A DNA stretch of 64,000 nucleotides from Variovorax sp. OV329 (GCF_900114785.1 NZ_FOUG01000013.1:106287-170286), one strand, 5' to 3'; counted from the stretch's first letter, positions 18,171-27,303 are shown. A program made the numbers and translations. Notes: generated by a model not told the origin, from the letters alone.

Positions 18171-18197
18171 ATCCTTCACCCGACCGCTTTCTCGCCG

Positions 18198-19445
18198 ATG
18201 ACCCAGCCGCCCGATGCACCGACACCCCAGAAGCAGGAACAAGGTTTCGAGCGCGCCAGGGAACTGTTCCTCCAAGGGCTGGACCTGCTGTCCAGGGCGC
18301 GCCTGGAAGAAGCGGAGCAGGCCTTCGCCGGCTCGCTGGCGCTGCTGCCGCATCGCATCTCCACGCTGGTGAACCTGGCGGCCGTGCGGGTCAAGCTGGG
18401 CTGGCCGGACGAGGCGATCGAGGCCGCCGACCAGGTGATCGCGCTGGAGCCCGGCAATGCCGATGCGTGGTTCCATCGCGCCGAATCGCTGGTGCTGGCG
18501 GACCGGCGTCCCGAGGCGCTCGAAAGCTTCGCGAAGGCCGGCCAGCTGCAGAGCGCCGCGCTGCCCTGGTTCCGGCACGGCCAAGTGCTGCAATCGCTGG
18601 AGCATGACGACGAAGCCTTGGACTCGTACCAGCGCGCGCTCACCGCCGACGCCACCTTCGCGCCCGCGTGGACCAACGCGGGCAACATCCTGCGGGAGCG
18701 TTCACGCCTTCGCGAAGCGGCGCACGCCTTCCGGCAGGCCATCGCGCACGGCGGCGGGGATGCGCTGAACACCTACTACCTGGCATCGGTGTCGGGCGAT
18801 GCGCAGGCCGGCGCGGCACCGGGCCAGTACGTCGAAGGCCTGTTCGATTCCTACGCCGAGGGCTTCGACAAGCACGTGGTCGAGGTGCTGGGCTACCGCG
18901 CCCACGAGGTGCTGGCGAGCGAGACGGTTCGGCTTGCGCCGGGCCGCTGGTTCCGCTCGGTGCTGGACCTGGGCTGCGGCACCGGCCTGTGCGGCGCATT
19001 GCTCAAGACCTGCAGCGAGCGCATCACCGGCGTGGACCTGTCGGCCCACATGCTCGCCAAGGCGAAGCAGGGCGGCCACTACGCGCAACTGGCGCAGCAG
19101 GACATCGACGGCTTCCTGCGCCAGACCGACGGGCGCTACGATCTGGTGATGGCGGCCGATGTGTTCATCTACGTCGGCGATCTGGCGGGCGTTTTCGCCG
19201 GCGTTCAGCGCGTGGCCGACGAGGGCGCCCTGTTCTGCTTCTCGCTGGAAGAGCTCGGCGCAGACGCCGCGGCGGAGTTCGAACTGCAGCCCACGCTGCG
19301 CTTCGCGCATTCGGAGCGCTACGCCAGGCGGCTGGCGGCCGAGCACGGCTTCGACTGGGTGCATGCCCTGCGCACGCCAGTGCGCTATGACCAGCGCAAG
19401 CCCATCGACGGGCTCTTCGTCTTCCTGCGCAAGCGCGCGACCTGA
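18198..19445 (+). CDS. TPR-SAM methyltransferase fusion
   Basis: Protein of 415 residues. Residues about 17-190 form tetratricopeptide-type helical repeats (ALLPHRISTLVNLAAVRVKL, EPGNADAWFHRAESLVLADR, FAPAWTNAGNILRER). Residues about 210-410 form a class I SAM-dependent methyltransferase with motif I LDLGCGTGLCG (256-266) and ITGVDLSAHMLAKAK. The linker FDSYAEGFDKHVVEVLGYRA is characteristic of this fused family. No substrate is established; the TPR part probably docks a protein or large partner. It follows the MMPL gene by 27 bases but has no strong ribosome site, so operon membership is uncertain. Confidence 0.88.
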   Translation: MTQPPDAPTPQKQEQGFERARELFLQGLDLLSRARLEEAEQAFAGSLALLPHRISTLVNLAAVRVKLGWPDEAIEAADQVIALEPGNADAWFHRAESLVLADRRPEALESFAKAGQLQSAALPWFRHGQVLQSLEHDDEALDSYQRALTADATFAPAWTNAGNILRERSRLREAAHAFRQAIAHGGGDALNTYYLASVSGDAQAGAAPGQYVEGLFDSYAEGFDKHVVEVLGYRAHEVLASETVRLAPGRWFRSVLDLGCGTGLCGALLKTCSERITGVDLSAHMLAKAKQGGHYAQLAQQDIDGFLRQTDGRYDLVMAADVFIYVGDLAGVFAGVQRVADEGALFCFSLEELGADAAAEFELQPTLRFAHSERYARRLAAEHGFDWVHALRTPVRYDQRKPIDGLFVFLRKRAT

Positions 19446-19565
19446 GCGCCGCGTACCCGCCGAGCCGACGCCTGAACCCCGCCTGAACGGGCGTCGATGA
19501 GTGGCGCTTGACGATTCGAGCGAGCGAACCACAATGGCCGGCCAAGCAACTGCAGGAGCAATTCA

Positions 19566-20129
19566 ATGAACAAGCGTCTATTCCTGGCAGCCGGTCTTCT
19601 GACCGTCCTCGCCTCTGCATGCACCACCACCACCGGCGACTCCGGCGATCCGGCCAAGCGCCGCGCCAGCATCGACGGGCAGGTCGACAGCGCGCTGTCC
19701 AAGCTCTACACCCAGGCGGCGGGCTCGCGTGAAATGGTGGCCAAGGCCAAGGGGGTGCTGGTGTTCCCCTCGGTGGTGTCGGCAGGCCTGGGCATCGGCG
19801 GCTCCTACGGCCAGGGCGCCCTGCGCGTGGGCGGCAAGACCGATGGCTACTACAGCACCACCGCCGCCTCGGTGGGCCTGCTGGCCGGCGCCGATTCCAA
19901 GGCCGTCTATGTCCTCTTCATGACGCAGGAGGCGCTCGACAAGTTCCGCAACAGCAAGGGCTGGACCGCGGGTGCCGATGCTTCCGTGACCATGCTCAAG
20001 GTGGGCGCATCGGCCGCCGTCGACACGCAGACGATGCAGCAGCCCGTGGTGGGCTATGCGCTGAGCAACGCGGGCCTGATGGCCAACCTGAGCCTGGACG
20101 GCACCAAGGTCAACAAGCTCGATCTCTGA
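19566..20129 (+). CDS. SYLF/YSC84-family lipoprotein
   Basis: Protein of 187 residues with a lipoprotein signal (LTVLASAC, lipid-modified Cys expected) followed by a SYLF (BPSL1445/Ysc84) domain: KAKGVLVFPSVVSAGLGIGG, GYYSTTAASVGLLAG, YVLFMTQEALDKFRNSKGW and DASVTML. The domain binds acidic phospholipids in eukaryotes. The bacterial lipoproteins are widespread, abundant and poorly understood. AGGAG lies just ahead of the ATG. Monocistronic. Confidence 0.9.
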   Translation: MNKRLFLAAGLLTVLASACTTTTGDSGDPAKRRASIDGQVDSALSKLYTQAAGSREMVAKAKGVLVFPSVVSAGLGIGGSYGQGALRVGGKTDGYYSTTAASVGLLAGADSKAVYVLFMTQEALDKFRNSKGWTAGADASVTMLKVGASAAVDTQTMQQPVVGYALSNAGLMANLSLDGTKVNKLDL

Positions 20130-20141
20130 TCGTTGGGGCGT

Positions 20142-20169
20142 GCGGCCTCCTTCGGCGAAGGAGCGCCGC
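20142..20169. terminator. Hairpin between convergent genes
   Basis: Inverted repeat centred on CTCCTTC-GGC-GAAGGAG, extended by a partly paired GCGGC/GCCGC with one bulge. It lies between the SYLF gene and the ParB-like gene that converges on it. It could terminate either transcript, though neither side has a T-run. Confidence 0.4.
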
Positions 20170-20186
20170 AGCGCGCGGGTGCGGCC

Positions 20187-21125
20187 TCAGAAGGGCGCGT
20201 CCGCATCCGCGTCGGCGGGCGCGTCCTGCGGGGCATTGCCCAGGCCGCCCTTGTCGAGCAGGTTGAGCACCTGCTTCTTCAGCACCGCGTTCTCGGCGCT
20301 GAGCTTCTTGTTCTCCGCGCGCAGCTCGGCCACGCGCTTGCGCAGCTCGATGAGTTCGGCCGCGTCATCGCCGGAAGCCGCCGCAGGAGCAGCGCTGGCC
20401 GCAGCGTCCTCGCCCCCGGCCTCGGTCTTTTCTGCGGCCGGCTTGCGTCGCGCGTCGCGCGCGCGCTTGGCGGCCTGCTTCAGTTCGTCCTTGCCGCCGG
20501 CCGCGGCAGCCACCTGCTCTTCTTCGGGCAGCGTCGCCACAGCGGCCGCGGCGTTGAGCGACAGCGTGCCGGCCTTCACCGCCGCCACCACCTCGGGCGT
20601 GGCGCTTTGCTGGATCTTCTCGATCATCGCGACCTGCGTGCTGCGCAGGCGCGCGGCGCGGGCCAGGGCCTCGCGGGTGTTCAGTGCGTCATCGGCCGAG
20701 ACGGCGGCTTCAGCGCTGGCAGCGGCCTCTGCGGCTTCGGCGGAGGCGGGAACCGATTCGGCCTCGGCTTCCTGCACGGGCGGCGGCGCGCGGCGCGCGC
20801 GCCGCGATGCCACGATCTCCCGCTTGCGCAGCGCCAGCACGCCGCGCTGGAAGTCGGAGATGCTGCGCCGGCCCAGGTGCTGGTCGATCATCCACAGGTG
20901 CACGTCCTCCATCGACTGGAAGCGCGTGTTCTGCACTGTCTCGAATGGCAGGCCGTGCTTGCGGCAGATCTCGTAGCGGTTGTGGCCATCCACCAGCACG
21001 TCCCCCCACAGCACCAGGGCATCACGGCAACCCTCGGCCAGGAGGCTGCGCTCCAGGGCTTCGAATTCTTCGCTCGTCAGGGGATCGATGTAGGCCTTGA
21101 GTTCTTGATTGACGACGACGTCCAT
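20187..21125 (-). CDS. ParB/Spo0J-like nuclease-domain protein with coiled coil
   Basis: Protein of 312 residues. The N-terminal 60 residues resemble a ParB-type nuclease fold (DPLTSEEFEALERSLLAEGC then LVDGHNRYEICRKHGLPF). An HTH-like helical region follows (SISDFQRGVLALRKREIV), then a long alanine-rich stretch and a C-terminal leucine-rich coiled coil (ELIELRKRVAELRAENKKL). No parA or centromere-like repeat is nearby, so a plasmid-type partition role is unlikely here; it may be an orphan DNA-binding or nucleotide-binding protein. ATG 21125 places the domain at the N-terminus. Confidence 0.72.
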   Translation of the reverse strand: MDVVVNQELKAYIDPLTSEEFEALERSLLAEGCRDALVLWGDVLVDGHNRYEICRKHGLPFETVQNTRFQSMEDVHLWMIDQHLGRRSISDFQRGVLALRKREIVASRRARRAPPPVQEAEAESVPASAEAAEAAASAEAAVSADDALNTREALARAARLRSTQVAMIEKIQQSATPEVVAAVKAGTLSLNAAAAVATLPEEEQVAAAAGGKDELKQAAKRARDARRKPAAEKTEAGGEDAAASAAPAAASGDDAAELIELRKRVAELRAENKKLSAENAVLKKQVLNLLDKGGLGNAPQDAPADADADAPF

Positions 21126-21294
21126 GGGCAGTGCGCGAGCAGGTAAGCGGAAATTGGAGGGAACCGGCGATTTTAGTTGGACCGTGTGAAGCGCCCGACT
21201 GGCCGTCCCACGCCAGCGGTGTGCGCGATGTCCCACGCGGCGCGGGCCTGCGGCTTCCTAGAATCCGGCCTCGGTCCAACCGGAGTCAACCCGC

Positions 21295-21753
21295 ATGGTC
21301 GCCAGCAGCAGCAAGTCCAGGAGAAAGTCCTCGCCTCCATCCCCTGGCGAGGGCGAGCCCGTGCTCCTTTCGGGCGGCAACCCGCAGATCGCCAAGGGGG
21401 AGGGCGACGGGCAGGTGCAGGCTTACATCGCGGCGATGCCGGGCTGGAAGCGAGCGCTAGGCCAACGGCTGGACGGGCTCATCGCGCAGGCCGTACCCGG
21501 CGTGCGCAAGGCGGTGAAGTGGAACTCGCCCTTCTACGGGGCGGGCGAGGGCTGGTTCCTCAGCTTCCATTGCTTCAACAAGTACGTGAAGCTCGCGTTC
21601 TTCCGCGGCACCTCGCTGGAGCCGGTCCCGCCAGGCAGCTCGAAGCACAAGGACGTGCGCTACCTCGACATCCACGAGGGCGACGCACTCGACGAGGCTC
21701 GGTTCAGCGACTGGGTGCAGCAGGCGAGCCGCTTGCCCGGCGAAAAGATGTGA
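21295..21753 (+). CDS. DUF1801 (YdhG-like) protein
   Basis: Protein of 152 residues. After a serine/lysine-rich N-terminal tail of about 25 residues, residues 40-150 match DUF1801: VQAYIAAMPGWKRALGQRL, AVKWNSPFYGAGEGWFLSF, KYVKLAFFRGTSL and KHKDVRYLDIHEG. The family has a small alpha/beta fold with no defined biochemical activity; some members relate to iron homeostasis. A second DUF1801 gene follows 54 bases downstream. Confidence 0.85.
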   Translation: MVASSSKSRRKSSPPSPGEGEPVLLSGGNPQIAKGEGDGQVQAYIAAMPGWKRALGQRLDGLIAQAVPGVRKAVKWNSPFYGAGEGWFLSFHCFNKYVKLAFFRGTSLEPVPPGSSKHKDVRYLDIHEGDALDEARFSDWVQQASRLPGEKM

Positions 21754-21807
21754 GACGTCGCGCCGATGGCGACGCCGGCATGATCAGGAAAAGAAAGGAA
21801 GACACGC

Positions 21808-22197
21808 ATGGCCAAGGCCAAGACATCGCTGGATCCGGCGCAGGCCGCCAGTCGCATCGACGAGCGCATCCAGGAACTGGGCGACTGGCGCGGCGAGACG
21901 CTCGCCCGCCTGCGCAAGATCATCCTCAAGGCCGACCCCGGCGTGGTCGAGGAATGGAAGTGGAACGTGCCGGTGTGGTCGTGCGGCGGCATCCTGTGCA
22001 CCGGCGAGACCTACAAGAGCGCGGTGAAGCTGACCTTCGCCAAGGGCGCGTCGCTGCCCGATCCGGCCGGGCTCTTCAACGCCAGCCTCGAGGGCAACAC
22101 CCGGCGCGCCATCGACGTGCGCGAGGGCGAGAAGATCGACGAGAAGGCGCTTCAGGCGCTCATCCGCGCGGCGGCGGCCTTCAACACATCGGCCTGA
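21808..22197 (+). CDS. DUF1801 family protein, second copy
   Basis: Protein of 129 residues with the same domain as the gene before it: RGETLARLRKIILKADPGVV, EEWKWNVPVWSCGGILCTGE, AVKLTFAKGASL and AIDVREGEKIDE. The two differ enough that the duplication, if local, is old. AAAGGAAG precedes the ATG, so the pair is probably co-transcribed. Function unknown. Confidence 0.87.
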   Translation: MAKAKTSLDPAQAASRIDERIQELGDWRGETLARLRKIILKADPGVVEEWKWNVPVWSCGGILCTGETYKSAVKLTFAKGASLPDPAGLFNASLEGNTRRAIDVREGEKIDEKALQALIRAAAAFNTSA

Positions 22198-22324
22198 CGG
22201 ACAAAAGAAGAAACAGTCCGGCGCTTGTCGGCCGGCGCACTGCAGCGCACCATCCCCCGCCTTGGTGATGCCCGCTCGAGCAGCGAGTGGCAACTTCGCC
22301 ATGCCTGAAGGGAGGATGTCGAAC

Positions 22325-25237
22325 ATGCAGCAACTGCTTCTGACCCGAAACGCCAAGGGCCCGCTGGTGCGGCAGCTTGGGAATGTCCTGGTGCAGCAAC
22401 TGGGGCCGGACGCGGCGCAGTTCGCGGGCGTGGGCAACTCGGACGTGCTCGACGCCGCCTTCGAGGCCGCGATACGCCGATGGCAGAGCGGCGTGGGCGT
22501 GATCGCCGACGGGCTGGTGGGCCCGCGCTGCATGGAGCTGCTGGGCCTGCTGCCGCACCCGGCCATGCAGGTGCCGCTGGACTTGAGCTCGGTGCGCCAG
22601 CTCTTCCCGGCCACCAAGCCGGCCAACATCGACCGCTACCTGCCCTATGTCGCGGCGGCCCTGGGCGCGCTGGGCCTGACCGACCAGCCCATGATCTGCG
22701 CGGCGTTGGGCACCATCCGTGCCGAGAGCGAGGGCTTCCTGCCCATCGCCGAATTCCAGTCGCAGTTCAACACGGCACCCGGCGGCCCGCCCTTCGGCCT
22801 CTATGACGGCCGCAAGGCTCTGGGTAACGACGAGCCCAACGACGGCGCGCGCTTCAAGGGCCGCGGCTTCGTGCAGCTCACCGGCCGCCACAACTACGAG
22901 AAGTACGGCGTGGTGCTGGGCATCGACCTGTCGTCCGACACCGCGCATGCCGACCTCGCCAACGCGCCGGAGATCGCGGCGCTGCTGCTGGCGGTGTTCC
23001 TGGCCGATCGGGCCGATGCCACGCGTGCCGCCCTGGCCAACAACGACCTGGCGGCCGCACGCAAGCTGGTCAATGGCGGCTCGCACGGCCTGGACCGATT
23101 CAAGGACGTGTTCAAGCGGGCCACCAGCGTGTGGGCGCCGGCCACGATGCCCGCGGTGCCGCTGGTGGCGGCAGCGGCGACGCGGGGCGCAGGCGGGCGC
23201 CGTGCCGCACGCGCCGCGCCGGTAGCCGTTGCCGCGCCGCGCGCCGGCCGCACGCTCAATGCGCGCAAGGACGCCAGCGACCTGCGCGACCGACCCTACC
23301 TTCCACAGCCGGTGGGGTTGATCGACGAGTTCCCGGACAACGCCGCCGTCCGGAAGCTGCTGCCCACCTACACCAATGCCGGGCTGATCCTGGACCAGGG
23401 ACAGGAGGGCGCCTGCACCGGTTTCGGCCTGGCCTGCGTGGTCAATTACCTGCGCTGGCGCAAGACGGGCATGCCGCAGAAGATGGATTCGGTCAGCCCG
23501 CGCATGTTCTACACCTTCGCGCGGCGCTACGACGAGTACGAGGGCGAGGACTACGAAGGCTCCAGCTGCCGCGGCGCCATCAAGGGCTGGTTCAACCACG
23601 GCGTCTGCCTGGAGCCCGACTGGCCCTACGGCGACCCGAGCGTGCGGCCGCGCTACGGCTACGCGCAGCGGGCGGTGCAGACGCCGCTGGGCGTGTACTT
23701 CCGCGTCGAACTCAAGTCCATCACCGACGTCCAGGCCGCGATCCAGCAGGTGGGCGCGGTCTACGTGTCGGCCTTCACCCACGCGGGCTGGGACCAGGTG
23801 CCCATCACCCGCGCGCCGGTCAAGGGCCATGCGGACCTGCCGGTGATCGCTTTCGACGGGCGGCCCTCGAAGACCGACGGCCACGCCTTCGCGCTGGTGG
23901 GCTTCAACCAGCACGGCTTCGTTCTGCAGAACTCGTGGGGCAAGAGCTGGGGCGCGGGCGGCTTCGCCGTGATGACCTACGCCGACTGGCTGGCCAACGG
24001 CATGGACGCCTGGGTGGTGGCGCTGGGCGTGTCGGGCGTGCTGGCCGGGCGCATCAGCGCGCGCGACACCACCGGCGCTGCGGCGGCTGCAGCATCAGCC
24101 GGCGCCAACACCAGCCTCTGGTGGAGCGAGGAGCAGGCCTACCAGCACAGCGTGGTGCTGGGCAACGACGGGCGCGTCAAGCGCTACCTCACCGAGGACG
24201 AGATCAACCGCACCCTGCTGTACCAGGTGGCGGGCCTGCCCGACCAGTGGTTCCGCACGCAGCCGGCGCAGGGGCCCAAGCGCCTGGTGATCTACGCGCA
24301 TGGCGGCCTCAACAGCGAGGCCGACGCCATCAAGCGCGCCCGCGCATTGGGCCGCTACTTCCTGGCCAACGACTGCTATCCGCTCTTCCTGATCTGGAAG
24401 ACCGGGTTGATGGAGATCATCGGCGACCGCATCAGCGATGCCTGGCGACTGCGGCCGCCGGCGGCGGCGGGCGCGGGCGAGTGGATCACCGACCGCACCG
24501 ACCTGCTGATCGAGAAGACCGTCGGCCGCGAGGCCGCGCGGCCGATCTGGAGCGAGATGAAGGAGAACGCCGGCCAGGCCTTCGGAAACGGCCGCGGCGG
24601 CGACCTGCTGGTGACCGCGCTGCAGAAGCTGCGCGCCACCTGGGGCGACGACCTGGAGGTGCACCTGATGGGCCACTCGGCCGGCTCCATCATCCTGGGC
24701 CACCTGCTCGGCAGCGCGGGCGCGCGCCAGTCCGACGCCATGATCCACTCGGTCCACCTGTACGCGCCGGCGTGCACGGTGCAGTTCGCCAACCAGTACT
24801 ACGCACCCAACGAGCGTTTGATGAAGCAGCTGTACATCGACCTGCTCTCCGACCGGGTGGAGCGCAACGACCAGGTGGCGGCCATCTATCGCAAGTCGCT
24901 GCTGTACCTGGTGTCCAACGCGCTGGAGATCGACCTGCGCACGCCCATCCTCGGCCTGGAGAACGCCTTCAAGGAGGACTACAGCGGCTGGGACGGCACC
25001 TCCAGCACCAACGAGACGCTGCGGGCCTGGCGCGATGCCGCCGAGAACGCGGGCCTGCACGCGGGCAACCGGCTGGGCGTGTACGACCAGGACAAGATGG
25101 TGGTGGCCCTGCCAGCGACGGTGGTGCCGGCCAGCCACGGCGGCTTCGACAACGACGTGCCCATCGTCACCCGCACCCTGGAGCGCATCGCCGGCACGCC
25201 GCTGAAGATGCAGCCGGACGACCTGCGCGGCTTCTGA
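22325..25237 (+). CDS. Four-module hydrolase: PG-binding, GH19, C1 peptidase, alpha/beta hydrolase
   Basis: Protein of 970 residues. Module 1 (about 10-75) is a peptidoglycan-binding domain 1-like region. Module 2 (about 80-270) is a GH19 chitinase/endolysin with acidic residues in RAESEGF (Glu134, Glu136) and KGRGFVQLTGRHNY (from 178). After an Ala/Arg-rich linker, module 3 (about 315-575) is a papain-like C1 peptidase with Cys364 in DQGQEGACTGFG, His520 in DGHAFALVGF and Asn536 in QNSWGKSWG. Module 4 (about 650-950) is an alpha/beta hydrolase with YAHGGLNSE and the elbow GHSAGS (Ser785). No signal peptide is visible. ATG 22325 is chosen for its spacing from GGGAGG; ATG 22316 would abut that site. 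Catalytic residues of all three enzyme modules look intact. An antibacterial effector or lytic enzyme is possible, but no secretion genes are adjacent. Confidence 0.85.
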   Translation: MQQLLLTRNAKGPLVRQLGNVLVQQLGPDAAQFAGVGNSDVLDAAFEAAIRRWQSGVGVIADGLVGPRCMELLGLLPHPAMQVPLDLSSVRQLFPATKPANIDRYLPYVAAALGALGLTDQPMICAALGTIRAESEGFLPIAEFQSQFNTAPGGPPFGLYDGRKALGNDEPNDGARFKGRGFVQLTGRHNYEKYGVVLGIDLSSDTAHADLANAPEIAALLLAVFLADRADATRAALANNDLAAARKLVNGGSHGLDRFKDVFKRATSVWAPATMPAVPLVAAAATRGAGGRRAARAAPVAVAAPRAGRTLNARKDASDLRDRPYLPQPVGLIDEFPDNAAVRKLLPTYTNAGLILDQGQEGACTGFGLACVVNYLRWRKTGMPQKMDSVSPRMFYTFARRYDEYEGEDYEGSSCRGAIKGWFNHGVCLEPDWPYGDPSVRPRYGYAQRAVQTPLGVYFRVELKSITDVQAAIQQVGAVYVSAFTHAGWDQVPITRAPVKGHADLPVIAFDGRPSKTDGHAFALVGFNQHGFVLQNSWGKSWGAGGFAVMTYADWLANGMDAWVVALGVSGVLAGRISARDTTGAAAAAASAGANTSLWWSEEQAYQHSVVLGNDGRVKRYLTEDEINRTLLYQVAGLPDQWFRTQPAQGPKRLVIYAHGGLNSEADAIKRARALGRYFLANDCYPLFLIWKTGLMEIIGDRISDAWRLRPPAAAGAGEWITDRTDLLIEKTVGREAARPIWSEMKENAGQAFGNGRGGDLLVTALQKLRATWGDDLEVHLMGHSAGSIILGHLLGSAGARQSDAMIHSVHLYAPACTVQFANQYYAPNERLMKQLYIDLLSDRVERNDQVAAIYRKSLLYLVSNALEIDLRTPILGLENAFKEDYSGWDGTSSTNETLRAWRDAAENAGLHAGNRLGVYDQDKMVVALPATVVPASHGGFDNDVPIVTRTLERIAGTPLKMQPDDLRGF

Positions 25238-25265
25238 ATGCGCCGGTCTGCGGCGGCGCCGGCGC

Positions 25266-25841
25266 TCAGCCGGCGGCCCGCTGCGCCGCGGCCTCGGCGG
25301 CCATGCGCTGGCGGCGCGCCGGGTACCAGCCGGTGAACCAGAAGGCGAAGGCCAGCGCGCCCACGGACACGGCGATGCCGATCCACAGCGGCACCTGCGG
25401 CATGTGCGCCATCACGTGGTCGGCCGCGGTCAGCACCAAAAAGGCAAGCGCCCACACGCCGCTCAGGATCTGGTTGAAGCGCAGGAACCCGGGCCGCGCC
25501 GCGATCTCGGCGCTGACCCGCTCGCGGGCGTACTGCAGCGTGAAGGGCTGGCGGATCAGCATGGAGAAGGCCACGATGAGGAACAGGCCGCCATCCACCC
25601 AGAAGCGCACCTCGGCGATGCCCCATTCGCCCCCGCGCTGCCAGGCCACCAGGGCCAGCCCGCCGAAGAGCAGGGTGGTGCCCACCTCCAGGATCTTGAC
25701 GCTGCGGCGGTGGCGCAGCACGTCGTTGGCCAGCTGCGCCAGCGCGACCAGCGCGGCGATGGACAGGGCCACCGTAACCGGCACGTTGCGCGAGAGCAGC
25801 GCGAAGGCGATGAAGGGGGCGAAGGCAAGAACCATCTGCAT
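25266..25841 (-). CDS. Predicted polytopic membrane protein
   Basis: Protein of 191 residues with about six hydrophobic segments, including VLAFAPFIAFALLSRNVPV, LEVGTTLLFGGLALVAW, FRVWVDGG-like and LWIGIAVSVGALAFAFWFTG. I cannot name a family with confidence. It begins 12 bases after the stop of the carotenoid oxygenase gene on the same strand, so the two are almost certainly one transcript; it might help deliver or hold a lipophilic substrate in the membrane. Confidence 0.75.
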   Translation of the reverse strand: MQMVLAFAPFIAFALLSRNVPVTVALSIAALVALAQLANDVLRHRRSVKILEVGTTLLFGGLALVAWQRGGEWGIAEVRFWVDGGLFLIVAFSMLIRQPFTLQYARERVSAEIAARPGFLRFNQILSGVWALAFLVLTAADHVMAHMPQVPLWIGIAVSVGALAFAFWFTGWYPARRQRMAAEAAAQRAAG

Positions 25842-25853
25842 GACGCGTCTCCG

Positions 25854-27287
25854 TCAATCGAGGTGAAGAAAGCGCCCGGGCAACCAGCTGCCGTGGAAGC
25901 CCGCGGGCACGCGGTGCGAGAGCTGCACGGTGGCCAGCGGGCCGGATGCCAGGTCCTGCGCGTCCAGCACGAGCAGGTCGCTGCGGCCTTCCTGCGTGCG
26001 CTGTGCCATGGACAGCAGCCAGCCTTCGCCCTCCGGCGCATCGGGCGTGCGGGGCACGAACACGGGTTCGGACAGGCGGTCGCCCGGCGGCAGGTGCCAG
26101 GTGGCGCGGCGGCCGCGCTGCGTGTCGTGGTGCACCAGGCCCTCGTAGCCCGCGCCGCCCACCGCCTCGCGCTGGCAGGCGTACCAGCCGTGGTGGTGCG
26201 CGCGGCCGGTGAAGCGATCGTCGATGCGCGGGAACTCGCCCGCCAGGTCGTCCAGCGGCTCCTGCGCGAAGGCATCGCTCTTGCCGTCGAGGTCGAAGGT
26301 CCATCGCACCAGCCGGGCCACGGCGCGCTGGCGGTCGGTCGGGCGGCCATCGGCAAAGGGGAAGAGCGGCGCCTCGTCGAAGCGCATCACGTCGGCCTTG
26401 AGCAGGCGGTGGCCGCGCGCGTCGATCTCTTCCCAGGCGTTCATGAAATGGAACACGTAGCAGGCCTCGCCTTCGAACCAGCGGATGTCGCCGGCCGGCG
26501 CGTTGCGCGGCAGGATGCCCACGCGCGCGCCCAGCTCCGGCTCCCAGGCCCAGGGCGGCAGGCCGCTCTGCGCACGCGCCATGCTGCCTGTCAGCGGCAG
26601 CACGGGGAACAGCAGGTGATGCTCGGTGATGGCGAAGTCGTGGACCATGCTGGAGTAGGGCGCCACGAAGCGTTCGCAGCGCGTGACCTGCCCCTGCGCG
26701 TCCAGCGTGCCGAAGCTGATGTCGGGCGTGAAGTGGCCGGCGGCCGAGTAGCCGAAGAAATGCAGCTCGCCGGTGGCCGGGTCGGTCTTGGGGTGCGCGG
26801 TGAAGGGGCCGCGCAGCCGGCCGCCGAAGTCGCAGGCGCCGCGCGTGGCGAGCGTGGCGGCGTCGATCTCAATGGGCAGGTGCGCCTCCTCCAGCGCGAA
26901 CAGGCGGCCCGCATGCGGCAGCACGTGGGTGTTGGCGACGCCCTCGTCCAGTGCGGGCAGCGCCGGGTCGGCCGGGTCGATCGGGAGGCCCATGGCGTTG
27001 TAAAGGCTGTGGCCAGCGGCGCGCTCGGCCCGCCAGCCGGCGGTGCGCACCCAGCGATTGCGGTAGCTGGCCCGGCCCGCCTGCAGGCTGATGGCGTGCA
27101 GCATGCCGTCGCCCGAGAATAGGTGCGCGCCCTGCTGCGGGAACTGCGGGTTCGGGCCGTTGCGCACCAGCGTGCCCTGCAGGCCCTCGGGCAGCTCGCC
27201 CTGCACCGGCAGGAAGGGGGAGTCGGCCTCGAAGCTGATCGGGGCGTAGGGGCCCGGGCGCTGGGCCGGGTTGGTGGAGAGGTTCAT
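25854..27287 (-). CDS. Carotenoid oxygenase family protein
   Basis: Non-haem iron dioxygenase of 477 residues in the carotenoid cleavage oxygenase (RPE65/lignostilbene dioxygenase) family. All four iron-ligand histidines are visible: His165 in FTAHPKTDP, His216 in VHDFAIT, His280 in VFHFMNAWEE and His465 in FHGSWLPG. The N-terminus has GTLVRNGPNPQF and HLFSGDGMLHA, also typical. These enzymes cleave a conjugated double bond with O2 to two carbonyl products. No carotenoid synthesis genes are in the window, so a stilbene- or apocarotenoid-like substrate from outside is as likely. The gene is divergent from a TetR regulator across a clear operator. Confidence 0.93.
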   Translation of the reverse strand: MNLSTNPAQRPGPYAPISFEADSPFLPVQGELPEGLQGTLVRNGPNPQFPQQGAHLFSGDGMLHAISLQAGRASYRNRWVRTAGWRAERAAGHSLYNAMGLPIDPADPALPALDEGVANTHVLPHAGRLFALEEAHLPIEIDAATLATRGACDFGGRLRGPFTAHPKTDPATGELHFFGYSAAGHFTPDISFGTLDAQGQVTRCERFVAPYSSMVHDFAITEHHLLFPVLPLTGSMARAQSGLPPWAWEPELGARVGILPRNAPAGDIRWFEGEACYVFHFMNAWEEIDARGHRLLKADVMRFDEAPLFPFADGRPTDRQRAVARLVRWTFDLDGKSDAFAQEPLDDLAGEFPRIDDRFTGRAHHHGWYACQREAVGGAGYEGLVHHDTQRGRRATWHLPPGDRLSEPVFVPRTPDAPEGEGWLLSMAQRTQEGRSDLLVLDAQDLASGPLATVQLSHRVPAGFHGSWLPGRFLHLD

Positions 27288-27303
27288 CGGAAGCTCCGTT
27301 ATG

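Noticed and set aside
15435..18605. Open frame of more than 1000 codons antisense to the YCF48-like and MMPL genes
   Set aside because: Typical of third-position GC bias opposite a long gene. Its translation is rich in His/Gln/Arg/Gly with no domain or signal, whereas the sense strand encodes clear families.
21295..22197. The adjacent DUF1801 genes as a toxin-antitoxin pair
   Set aside because: The two genes are homologous to each other and belong to a family not known as toxin or antitoxin; spacing is 54 bases with no coupling.
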